A DNA stretch of 16,078 nucleotides from Clostridiales bacterium. Lineage in GTDB: Bacteria > Bacillota > Clostridia > Lachnospirales > WQUN01. Below the pieces are notes generated by a model that was given only the letters and a program-made list of their open reading frames with translations, did not search any database and was not told the DNA's origin. Shown piece by piece: positions 1 through 6,692 of the stretch; within the stretch, counting starts at the first letter, position 1; every line of letters begins with the position of its first letter. The DNA is taken from the NCBI GenBank assembly GCA_031289625.1, contig JAITPB010000199.1, positions 1-16,078 on the forward strand. The letters run 5' to 3'. A program made the translations under genes and the position numbers.

Positions 1-848
1 CAGGGCCAACCAACACACCAACGCCATCCAAGACGCCAGCGCCGACACCATCCAACACGCCTACGCCGACACCATCCAACACGCCAGCGCCTACGCCATA
101 CAACACGCCGACGCCGACACCAACCAAGACGCCAGCGCCAACGCCATCCAACACGCCGACACCGACACCAACCAAGACGCCAGCGCCTACGCCATCCAAC
201 ACGCCAACGCCGACACCAACCAAGACGCCAGCGCCTACGCCATCCAACACGCCAGCGCCAACGCCAACCAACACGCCTACGCCAACACCAACCAAGACGC
301 CAATGCCGACACCAACCAACACGCCTACGCCAACACCAACCAAGACGCCTACGCCGACGCCAACCAACACGCCAGCGCCGACGCCAACCAACATACCGAC
401 GCCGCTGCCGACGGGTAATGTAATGTCTGTGATGTTACACAGTGATGTCGATGATAAAACCTGGAATGAAGTGGGTGGTAACGCTAACTTACACTTATCA
501 AAGGGCGCTACTTATCAATTCCACGCGGCTTTACATGGACGTGATCTACCCTGGGATGTAGATTATGTGTATTTTGTGGATAACAGAGTCAGGGACAATT
601 TCGGGCCATATCCAAATCATGGAGACCAGCCTGGTTCCGGTGCGCTCATCTGGAGCGTTTTTAGCGATAACTTTGACGAGACAGTCAGCCCCGGTACAAC
701 TGTGCAAGATGGCGTCTTAACCATTGATGCAAACGAAACCTGTGCGTGTATTTATGTTCAAGTAGTTTACGAGGGCGTGAATAGCGCTGGCCAAACCTAT
801 TACGCTTATGGCGGCAGCTCAGGCCAATACTATATTTGGATCGATTGA
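1..848 (+). CDS. Thr/Pro-repeat surface-type protein, 3' part (5' end outside window)
   Basis: The frame is open from base 3 and ends at TGA 846-848; its true start lies left of the window. An ATG at 303 lies inside the repeats and is not a credible start. Residues coded by 30-413 form 16 consecutive octapeptides of the type (N/K)TPxPTP(S/T), followed by a 144-residue C-terminal domain (414-845). That domain is rich in Asp, Gly, Tyr and Val, has only two cysteines, close together near the end (TCAC), and alternates in a way that suggests beta strands. No sorting motif or membrane segment is seen after it. Long Thr/Pro linkers of this kind are known from exported cell-surface or secreted proteins, so an extracytoplasmic location is inferred. 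The C-terminal domain is not recognised and no function is claimed. A strong terminator follows 11 bases after the stop. Confidence 0.8.
   Translation, partial: GPTNTPTPSKTPAPTPSNTPTPTPSNTPAPTPYNTPTPTPTKTPAPTPSNTPTPTPTKTPAPTPSNTPTPTPTKTPAPTPSNTPAPTPTNTPTPTPTKTPMPTPTNTPTPTPTKTPTPTPTNTPAPTPTNIPTPLPTGNVMSVMLHSDVDDKTWNEVGGNANLHLSKGATYQFHAALHGRDLPWDVDYVYFVDNRVRDNFGPYPNHGDQPGSGALIWSVFSDNFDETVSPGTTVQDGVLTIDANETCACIYVQVVYEGVNSAGQTYYAYGGSSGQYYIWID
30..413 (+). repeat. In-frame 24-bp tandem repeat, 16 units, coding (N/K)TPxPTP(S/T)
   Basis: Sixteen exact 24-base units lie in frame, preceded by one shortened unit at 12-29. Asn-led and Lys-led units largely alternate, and the variable fourth position often alternates Thr/Ala, so much of the array has a 48-base higher-order period. 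Single odd residues occur (Tyr for Ser near 96, Met at 303, Ile and Leu in the last unit). The array is protein-coding and is not a CRISPR: there are no unique spacers. Confidence 0.9.
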
Positions 849-858
849 AATATAGAAT

Positions 859-899
859 AAAAAAAACCGCAGCCCGTATATATCGGCTGCGGTTTTTTT
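859..899 (+). terminator. Rho-independent terminator of the Thr/Pro-repeat gene
   Basis: The perfect 8-bp stem CCGCAGCC (867-874) / GGCTGCGG (885-892), with a 10-base loop, is followed by seven T (893-899) and preceded by an A-run, so it could also stop transcription from the other side. Confidence 0.92.
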
Positions 900-901
900 G
901 C

Positions 902-1035
902 GTGTGACAGCTAAGCGGTGAGGGACCGCTGTGGGCTTGGCAGTAGGAACCATGAGTCAAAGGCAAGGGTGTTCGCCGTGAGGCGGAATCTGAAAGAAGC
1001 TGGAGGCAAACCCTCGCTCTAAGGTACATGAGCAA
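902..1035 (+). mobile_element. Group II intron 5' RNA remnant (probable class C)
   Basis: The stretch begins GTGTGAC at 902, which fits the GUGYG 5' end of group II introns. It continues with short paired segments and the phrase CTGAAAGAAGCTGGAGGCAA (990-1009), which I recall from the domain I part of clostridial group II introns. It leads straight into the reverse-transcriptase fragment without the rest of the usual RNA and with the protein N-terminus missing, so an internal deletion is likely. No domain V is seen downstream, so the intron cannot splice. It starts three bases after the T-run of the terminator. The exact 5' boundary is inferred. Confidence 0.6.
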
Positions 1036-1371
1036 GTGGCAGACAATAAGGGAAGCCACGGGATAGACAAAATGACAGTAGACCAGTTAAAGCCGTATGT
1101 AAAGGAGAACTGGGAACAGATTAGAAGCCAAAACTGTTGGCGGGGAGATACAAACCGCAGCCGGCCGGTTAGGCGGGTGGAGATACCAAAACCAGACGGA
1201 GGAATCCAGCTGTTGGGGATACCTACTGTGCTTGACAGAATGATACAGCAAGCAATAGCGCAAATCCTGAGTGGAGTATTTTTGACCATACATTTTCAGA
1301 ATCCAGCTATGGGTTTCGGAGAGGACGAAGCGCACACGACGCGAGGCTCATGTTGTGTTTTAGAATGCTGA
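1036..1371 (+). pseudogene. Group II intron reverse transcriptase/maturase, truncated and frameshifted fragment
   Basis: The encoded peptide contains NKGSHGIDKMTVDQLKPYV, then PVRRVEIPKPDGG and LLGIPTVLDRMIQQAIAQ, which are the N-terminal RT0-RT1 blocks of group II intron (LtrA-like) reverse transcriptases; the wording is closest to class C enzymes. Between about residues 33 and 45 the frame is scrambled and then restored (compensating indels near 1126-1170). A second shift in the T-run near 1280 moves the match to another frame, which reads FSESSYGFRRGRSAHDA. Similarity stops near 1345, so the YADD catalytic block, the maturase and the C-terminus are all missing. The fragment is inactive. 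The 1372-1440 stretch after it holds nothing recognisable. Confidence 0.85.
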
Positions 1372-1443
1372 TGGATAAAAATGGAAATATAAGGGAGTGT
1401 AATTAGGAAATAAAACCGGAAATACTCATATCACAGGAATAAG

Positions 1444-1477
1444 TAAAGCCGCACAGATGTTGAATCTATGCGGCTTT
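1444..1477 (-). terminator. Hairpin downstream of tRNA-Pro, probable terminator
   Basis: A 9-bp perfect stem AAAGCCGCA / TGCGGCTTT, extendable by AGA/TCT with one mismatch, begins three bases after the tRNA. On the minus strand it is followed by a broken T stretch (TTTACTTATT), so termination is likely but may be weak. Confidence 0.6.
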
Positions 1478-1479
1478 AA

Positions 1480-1553
1480 TCGGGGCGACGGGATTCGAAC
1501 CCACGGCCTCTTGGTCCCGAACCAAGCGCCCTACCAAACTGGGCCACGCCCCG
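1480..1553 (-). tRNA. tRNA-Pro (anticodon CGG)
   Basis: On the minus strand a perfect 7-bp acceptor stem (CGGGGCG / CGCCCCG) encloses a D arm with GGCCC...GGGC pairing, an anticodon stem CTTGG/CCAAG with the 7-base loop TTCGGGA (anticodon CGG, reading CCG proline codons) and a T arm with the TTCGAAT loop. The discriminator is A (1480). CCA is not encoded. The gene has its own promoter and a hairpin behind it, so it is a single-gene transcript. Confidence 0.97.
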
Positions 1554-1573
1554 AGTGTTCATTTTACTCATTT

Positions 1574-1601
1574 ATTATAACCCTTTTTGCCAAAAGGTCA
1601 A
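1574..1601 (-). promoter_or_regulatory. Sigma-A type promoter of tRNA-Pro
   Basis: Minus strand: TTGACC (-35, 1601-1596), 16-base spacer, TATAAT (-10, 1579-1574). Transcription would start about 14 bases before the mature tRNA. Confidence 0.85.
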
Positions 1602-1649
1602 TATCCTTTTTTCTTGAAAATTTTCGACCCGCCGCAGTGTTGTTTTCCG

Positions 1650-1674
1650 AAACAAAAGGCGGCCAAAGGCCGCC
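1650..1674 (-). terminator. Rho-independent terminator closing the rsmB...ferritin-like operon
   Basis: Minus strand: GGCGGCC-TTT-GGCCGCC followed by TTTTGTTT, starting seven bases after the stop codon of the ferritin-like gene. The stem is a very stable GC-only 7 bp. Confidence 0.88.
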
Positions 1675-1680
1675 CGCTGG

Positions 1681-2511
1681 TTAATACCCAATATTTTTAT
1701 TGAGACACATAAGATAAAGCTTATTCAAAACTCCTATTTTATGGCAAATCTGTGAAAAAAGCGTCCTGGAAAGCTTATCATCTGTGGCGCTTTCGAAAAT
1801 ATTATTCATTTTATCAATGATGTTTCCTTCTTCCACAATCGCGAGGCTGATACCGTCGTCGAAGGAAACCCGCGTGTTGATGTCCGCGTCTTTGGCTTGA
1901 AAGGCCGTTGGCGCCCATTTTTGGTACAGTCCGTTGAACAATTGATGGCGGCGATCGCTCTCCGTTCCTGTTTTGCGCAAGAAATCCCGATAATCCTCCC
2001 GGCGCGCCGTGCCGGACAGATATTGATAAAATACGGACGCGTTGCGCTCATCCTGCATAATGTCTTCCAACTGGCGGGCCACGCTGTTTTTTGCCGCGAA
2101 GCCGGGCGCTGCCGCGCTTGGACTTGCGGGTGGCGCCACTCCTGCGCTTTTGCCCACGGATGGCGCTGCCAGGGCCGGCGCTTTTGCCGCAGTCACACCG
2201 CTTTGGACGGCTGCGCCACTTGCCGCGGTCGCACCAGCGCCTTGCAGCAGTTTCCATGTGTTCTCATCCAAAGGTTCCATGCGTACACCGTCCGGCAGCG
2301 GCGCCTGTGCCTCCGGAGCAGTCTGCGTCGGAGGCACAGGCTGCGGCGGCACAGGCTGCTGCCATAGCCCTTGCCGCGGCCCCTGATTCATAGCGGGCGA
2401 TCGCCCAAATGGCATCCTGCCTCGCTGATTTGACGCGCCTCTGCCAGTGTTTCCATTTCTCCACAAAGGGTTCTGTGTTCCTCTCCATCCGTTTCCAAAA
2501 TAAAAAGGCAT
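1681..2511 (-). CDS. Ferritin-like four-helix domain protein with Gly/Asn- and Ala/Pro-rich N-terminal half
   Basis: Start chosen at ATG 2511 because AGGAAGTGG lies just upstream at good spacing; an ATG six codons earlier (2529) lacks a nearby ribosome site. Length is 276 residues. Residues 1-50 are rich in Gly, Asn, Arg and aromatics, 52-140 are a low-complexity Pro/Ala/Gln linker, and 146-276 look like a ferritin/rubrerythrin-like helical bundle: DERNASVFYQYL (helix 1), ESDRRHQLFNGLY (helix 2), AIVEEGNIIDKMNNIF (helix 3), FSQICHKIGVLNKLY (helix 4). Candidate metal ligands are E155, E184, H189, E227/E228 and H257, but the spacings differ from the classical ExxH pairs, so iron binding is uncertain. 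It begins 48 bases after thiN with no terminator between, so it is probably the operon's last gene. A coat or envelope-associated role is possible; none is assigned. Confidence 0.75.
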   Translation of the reverse strand: MPFYFGNGWRGTQNPLWRNGNTGRGASNQRGRMPFGRSPAMNQGPRQGLWQQPVPPQPVPPTQTAPEAQAPLPDGVRMEPLDENTWKLLQGAGATAASGAAVQSGVTAAKAPALAAPSVGKSAGVAPPASPSAAAPGFAAKNSVARQLEDIMQDERNASVFYQYLSGTARREDYRDFLRKTGTESDRRHQLFNGLYQKWAPTAFQAKDADINTRVSFDDGISLAIVEEGNIIDKMNNIFESATDDKLSRTLFSQICHKIGVLNKLYLMCLNKNIGY

Positions 2512-2559
2512 AAAACCACTTCCTAACATGCTTTTCTTATCTTTTTTTATCCTTTCATC

Positions 2560-3225
2560 TTATGCGGGAAAACGCATGGACGCGCATGACGCCTGTATCA
2601 CGAGCAGCAGCCCTTTTTTCACGCGAACCGCCGCAGCGTCACCCGTCATCACATTGCTAACGCCCCGGCCATATCCCACGCGCAGCGTTTCGTCACACAG
2701 GGGATAGCGCAAGCCTTCTGTCTCAACGCCTTCGGTTTCTGTTGTCAAAGGGATCAGAGAAACGATTTCGCCCGCCTTTCCCATAAGCCGGATGGATTCA
2801 TCGATCAGCGTCACAATCGCGTACTCATCAACGAGACGGGCGTGCAGTCCCGCTTGCAAAGCCTGAAGCAAAATATGGCAATTCATCAAGCTATGATCGA
2901 ACCGGCCGCCCAGCGCGCCAAAAATATCCAGAGATATGTCTTGACCGGCCATCTGTTCCCGGATATACGCAATGGCCAGCTCCAGATCTGTAAAATCTTT
3001 ATCGGTTGGATAAACCACGACAGGTACGTTCTGCGCCTGCCATTCCATCAGGATGTCTGGCGGCGCGGAATCCAGATCCCCCAGAATCACATCTGGAACC
3101 AAGCCCAGCGCTTTGGCGTGGCGAACGCCGCCGTCACAGCAAATCATAAAATGATAAGCCCGTAAAAATGGCCGGATAGCGTTGTAATCGTCAATCCGGC
3201 CATTGGCAAAAAGAATCACTCTCAT
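2560..3225 (-). CDS. thiN: Thiamine pyrophosphokinase
   Basis: Transfers pyrophosphate from ATP to thiamine to make the cofactor thiamine diphosphate in the cytoplasm. The 221-residue product matches the usual length of about 210-220. Family motifs are CDGG (30-33), GDLDS (49-53), the TDKDFTDLE block (74-82), GGRFDH (106-111) and GRGVSNV (187-193) in the C-terminal thiamine-binding half. The start at ATG 3225 is preceded by GAGG at six-base spacing; a longer reading to 3309 would overlap the end of rpe and adds unrelated residues. It lies 19 bases after rpe in the order rpe-thiN that is common in Firmicutes, so it is translated from the rsmB-prkC operon message. Confidence 0.93.
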   Translation of the reverse strand: MRVILFANGRIDDYNAIRPFLRAYHFMICCDGGVRHAKALGLVPDVILGDLDSAPPDILMEWQAQNVPVVVYPTDKDFTDLELAIAYIREQMAGQDISLDIFGALGGRFDHSLMNCHILLQALQAGLHARLVDEYAIVTLIDESIRLMGKAGEIVSLIPLTTETEGVETEGLRYPLCDETLRVGYGRGVSNVMTGDAAAVRVKKGLLLVIQASCASMRFPA

Positions 3226-3244
3226 ATCGATCCTCTCATCATTT

Positions 3245-3907
3245 TCATGCTTTTGCAGCGAACGCGCGGTAAAAATCCGCCACGGCGGCGGCGGGATCCG
3301 TTTGTCCAAAGACGGCGGAGCCCGCCACGATCACATTGACGCCCGCGTTTAAAACATCCCGCACATTGTGCAAATAAATCCCGCCATCCATTTCCAGTTC
3401 CGCAGACAGGCCGCGCTGTTCCAGCAGATTCGCAATTTTTTCCGCTTTCGCCAGCGCATCGGGCTGTAAATCCTGCCCGCCAAAACCCGGTTCCACCGAC
3501 ATGACCAGAATCAGATCCGCCAAATCCAGCGCCGGTTCCAAGGCTTCCGCAGGCGTTCCCGGCTTGATCGTCACACCCGCTTTCTTACCTAAACGTTTCA
3601 CAGTATCCAGCGCAGCCGGGAGATCTTCGCACGCCTCTGCGTGTACAGTGAGAATGTCGGCGCCCGCCCACGCGAAACTTTCCAGATATCGTTCCGGCTT
3701 TATGATCATCAAATGCACGTCCAGCGGCAGACGGGCCGTCTGGCGGACGCTGGCCAGCACAGGCTGCCCCAGAGAAATGTTCGGCACAAACACGCCGTCC
3801 ATCACATCCACATGCAAATAATCCGCCTGCTCAACGGCTCGGATTTGATCGCCCAGCCTGGCAAAATCCGCCGCTAAGATCGAAGGCGCCAATTTTATTC
3901 TCTTCAT
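3245..3907 (-). CDS. rpe: Ribulose-phosphate 3-epimerase
   Basis: Interconverts ribulose 5-phosphate and xylulose 5-phosphate in the pentose phosphate pathway, using a TIM barrel with a divalent metal. The 220-residue product has APSIL (7-11), HVDVMDG (32-38), LDVHLM (62-67), MSVEPGFGGQ (136-145), MDGG (173-176) and AGSAVF (195-200). Catalytic and metal residues H32, D34, H65 and D174 are all present. I chose ATG 3907, preceded by AGGAAG at six bases. An upstream ATG at 3922 overlaps the prkC stop codon as TAATG and would add five residues with a weaker site. Either way the gene is translationally tied to prkC, with no room for rsgA between. Confidence 0.95.
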   Translation of the reverse strand: MKRIKLAPSILAADFARLGDQIRAVEQADYLHVDVMDGVFVPNISLGQPVLASVRQTARLPLDVHLMIIKPERYLESFAWAGADILTVHAEACEDLPAALDTVKRLGKKAGVTIKPGTPAEALEPALDLADLILVMSVEPGFGGQDLQPDALAKAEKIANLLEQRGLSAELEMDGGIYLHNVRDVLNAGVNVIVAGSAVFGQTDPAAAVADFYRAFAAKA

Positions 3908-3921
3908 CTTAATCTTCCTCA

Positions 3922-5946
3922 TTACTCTTCTTCAAAGTTGACCATATGATCCATCAAAAGGCTGTCCGGCGATCCGTCCTCCGCTACCCAAAAAACCAAA
4001 AATTCCACAATGCCCGTACCAGAAACAGTCAGTTCATAGGGAAACTGATTCAGAGGAATCTGTTTGTCTAGCAAAATCACGCCGCTGCCATCCACGATTT
4101 TATAAACGCACAGATGCACAGGATCTATGCCAGCCGGCAGCGATGAGGATTCAATCAAAAGCGGCTTGGAATTTTCCAGCGGCTGCTGTTCCGAAGGAAC
4201 AGGCGTGGGTTCAGGCGTCCCGAGGCTAACCTCAAAGCTGACAACTGTACCTTTATTCACCAGCGTGCCCGCCTTAACCGTTTGAGCGGTAATGCGTCCT
4301 GCGGCTATGGTAGAACTGTAGGCTTTGCTGGAAGGACCGACGACCAGCTCGGCATCCTGCAGCATTTGAATGGCGGCGGCTTCTGTTTTATCCACAATAT
4401 TCGGCACGGGTATGCTCCGGGGAATGGGGCCTTTGCTGATGATGACGCCGATGGAGATATCGGGATCCACTTTTGTATTTCCCTCCGGGTATTGACTGAT
4501 CACGATACCCTGCGCCACCCTGTCGCTGAACTCATAATCCACGTTGTACGCCAGCCCGGCCTGGCCAAATAAATCTTCTAATTCTTTTTCCTCTTTGCTG
4601 CCGGCATCCGGTACAATAATTTTATAACTCCCCTTGCTGATGATGACATGAATGGCTTCCCCCGGATGGATGAGTTCGTCCTGAGGCACATTTTGAGAAA
4701 TGACGCGTCCGGCTTCTACGTTTTCATCCCATTGCGCCCCATCCTCCATGATGAGGATCTCACCGGCTTCCCGTGCGGCTTCCCGCGCCTGATCGAGAGT
4801 CATGTTCACAACATACGGCGCGGGAATGGGCTGCGTTTTATCGCGCTGAAACAAGTACCACGCCAAAGAAATGATAAGCCCGATGATCACGACAGACGTG
4901 ATGACCCCGGCCATCACGACGCGGCGCTCCAGCGCTTTCTCGTGTTCCCTCGCCGGTTCCGCCCGCTTTTTTTTGAGCCGCGGCGCTTTTGGCGGCGTGG
5001 GAACGCCCCAGAGCTGCTCTTCCAAACGCTTGTGCTCTTTTTGAATCTCCGCCATTTCTTCGAGGCTGACCCGGATGGTCGGTGAATCTACAACGCCGGG
5101 CAAACCGGCGAAAGCGCCGCATCTCTTCAACGCCTGTTTAATATCCGCCAGCACTTCCTCTGTGGATTGATAGCGCTGAGCGGTATTTTTGCTGGCGGCT
5201 TTCCGGATGATATTGACCACGTCGTCTGTGACGCCGGGATTAACCCCCTTGATGTCCGGCAGCGGCTCGTCAATCTGTTTTAAAGCCACGGCCACGGCGG
5301 TTTCCCCATCAAACGGAAGAACGCCTGTCGCCATTTCAAACATGACAATGCCCAGAGAATAAATATCACTTTTCTGGTCAACATATACTCCGCGCGCTTG
5401 CTCAGGGGAAAAATAATGTACCGATCCCATTGTGTTGCCGGTTGTGGTCATGGTATTGCCGTTGGCGGCCCGGGCAATGCCAAAATCCATCACTTTTACG
5501 GCGCCTTGGGTCGTCACCATAATATTCTGCGGTTTAATGTCTCTGTGAATCACGCCGTTTTGGTGCGCGTGCGCCAGGCCGGACGCAATTTGCATCGCCA
5601 CACCCAAAATTTCTTCGTTGCGCAGAGGGGCTTTTTTGAGAATGAGCTCTTTGAGCGTTACGCCGTCGATGTATTCCATCACGATAAAATGAACGGAATT
5701 ATCCTGGCCGACGTCATAGACATTGACAATATTGGGATTGGAAAGGCTGGCCGCAGCCCGCGCCTCCACTTGAAAGCGCATGGTAAACTCATGATCGGAG
5801 AGCAGTTCCTCGCGCATCACTTTTAGGGTCACAGAGCGATCCAATTTTTTATCTTTTGCCCTATACACAACTGCCATGCCGCCCACGCCGATTCTTTCCA
5901 TCACGGCATAGCGTCCCGCAATGAGCGCGCCTGGATCCAGCTTCAT
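3922..5946 (-). CDS. prkC: Membrane serine/threonine protein kinase with PASTA domains (PrkC/Stk1 type)
   Basis: A Hanks-type kinase that senses peptidoglycan fragments through extracellular PASTA repeats and phosphorylates cytoplasmic proteins. The product has 674 residues. The kinase domain is at about 12-275: glycine loop GVGGMAVVY (20-28), ATP lysine K42, HRDIKPQN (134-141), DFG 154-156, SPEQARG (180-186). A Lys/Arg-rich juxtamembrane stretch precedes one membrane helix at about 344-366. Three PASTA-like repeats follow at about 372-438, 441-507 and 510-576; the second is the most divergent. Then come a short Pro-rich linker and a C-terminal domain of about 85 residues that I cannot name. 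The start has GAGG five bases upstream, inside the end of stp. It pairs with the adjacent phosphatase, seven bases upstream, and overlaps the rpe region downstream. Confidence 0.96.
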   Translation of the reverse strand: MKLDPGALIAGRYAVMERIGVGGMAVVYRAKDKKLDRSVTLKVMREELLSDHEFTMRFQVEARAAASLSNPNIVNVYDVGQDNSVHFIVMEYIDGVTLKELILKKAPLRNEEILGVAMQIASGLAHAHQNGVIHRDIKPQNIMVTTQGAVKVMDFGIARAANGNTMTTTGNTMGSVHYFSPEQARGVYVDQKSDIYSLGIVMFEMATGVLPFDGETAVAVALKQIDEPLPDIKGVNPGVTDDVVNIIRKAASKNTAQRYQSTEEVLADIKQALKRCGAFAGLPGVVDSPTIRVSLEEMAEIQKEHKRLEEQLWGVPTPPKAPRLKKKRAEPAREHEKALERRVVMAGVITSVVIIGLIISLAWYLFQRDKTQPIPAPYVVNMTLDQAREAAREAGEILIMEDGAQWDENVEAGRVISQNVPQDELIHPGEAIHVIISKGSYKIIVPDAGSKEEKELEDLFGQAGLAYNVDYEFSDRVAQGIVISQYPEGNTKVDPDISIGVIISKGPIPRSIPVPNIVDKTEAAAIQMLQDAELVVGPSSKAYSSTIAAGRITAQTVKAGTLVNKGTVVSFEVSLGTPEPTPVPSEQQPLENSKPLLIESSSLPAGIDPVHLCVYKIVDGSGVILLDKQIPLNQFPYELTVSGTGIVEFLVFWVAEDGSPDSLLMDHMVNFEEE

Positions 5947-5953
5947 AGTTTCC

Positions 5954-6688
5954 TCACCTCGTCATGTCCAGCAAAATCACCGAAATATTGTCCAATCCCC
6001 CGCGCCTATTGGCTTCCGCAACCAAAAGATCTGTTTTTTCACTCATACTGTTTTTGCCTCGGACAATCCGCAGAATTTGATCTTCCGTCAGCATATTGCT
6101 CAACCCGTCCGAACACAATAAAGCGAGGCCCTGCCCGCCCGTATCATAGAGCGCCCCATCCACTTCCACACTGGCTTCAACGCCCAGCGCTTTGGTCAGC
6201 ACATTTTTTTGGGGATGCGTCCTGGCTTGCGACGCCGTAATCTGGCCTGAGCGGATCAACTCGCTGACATACGAATGATCGGTGGTAATTTGCCTAATAG
6301 TTCCGTTTACGATATGATAAATGCGGCTGTCGCCGATATGCGCGATGATCAGCTTCCCGCCGGCAGCCGTACAGGCGGTAAAAGTTGCGCCCATGCCATT
6401 CAGCGCGGGGTCAGTCAGCGACAATTCAAACACCTGCGTGTTGGCGTAACGGGCCGCCGCCACCATATAATCCAGCAGATCTTCTGGTTCAGCGGAATGC
6501 GACCGCGCGTACTCACAAAAAAACGCAACGCTTTTTTGGCTGGCAATCTCTCCCGAGCTGTGGCCCCCCATCCCGTCTGAAACGATGTACGCGTTGGGCA
6601 AGGGCCCCAGCGGTTCGTTGGAAACGAATACAGTGTCTTCATTGTTTTCCCGCAGCATACCCTCATGAGATTTTCCAAATGCGTTCAT
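5954..6688 (-). CDS. stp: PP2C-family serine/threonine phosphatase (Stp/PrpC type)
   Basis: A manganese/magnesium-dependent cytoplasmic phosphatase that reverses phosphorylation by PrkC. The 244-residue product matches the family's usual length of about 240-250. Motifs with metal-binding residues are RENNED (13-18, D18), SDGMGG (37-42, D38), GMGAT (98-102), GDSRIY (119-124), CSDGLSN (192-198, D194) and GGLDNI (230-235, D233); the set is complete. The start ATG has AGGTG just upstream and lies four bases after the rlmN stop, so the two are translationally coupled. The next gene is its cognate kinase. Confidence 0.96.
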   Translation of the reverse strand: MNAFGKSHEGMLRENNEDTVFVSNEPLGPLPNAYIVSDGMGGHSSGEIASQKSVAFFCEYARSHSAEPEDLLDYMVAAARYANTQVFELSLTDPALNGMGATFTACTAAGGKLIIAHIGDSRIYHIVNGTIRQITTDHSYVSELIRSGQITASQARTHPQKNVLTKALGVEASVEVDGALYDTGGQGLALLCSDGLSNMLTEDQILRIVRGKNSMSEKTDLLVAEANRRGGLDNISVILLDMTR

Positions 6689-6692
6689 TCCA

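Noticed and set aside
3..413. Possible CRISPR array
   Set aside because: Units are directly adjacent, in frame and protein-coding, with no spacers.
685..1059. 124-codon minus-strand open frame
   Set aside because: Runs across the surface-protein gene end, its terminator and the intron relic; no motif.
1457..1684. Open frame on the plus strand through the tRNA gene
   Set aside because: Its middle is the antisense of tRNA-Pro; this is a classic false protein call.
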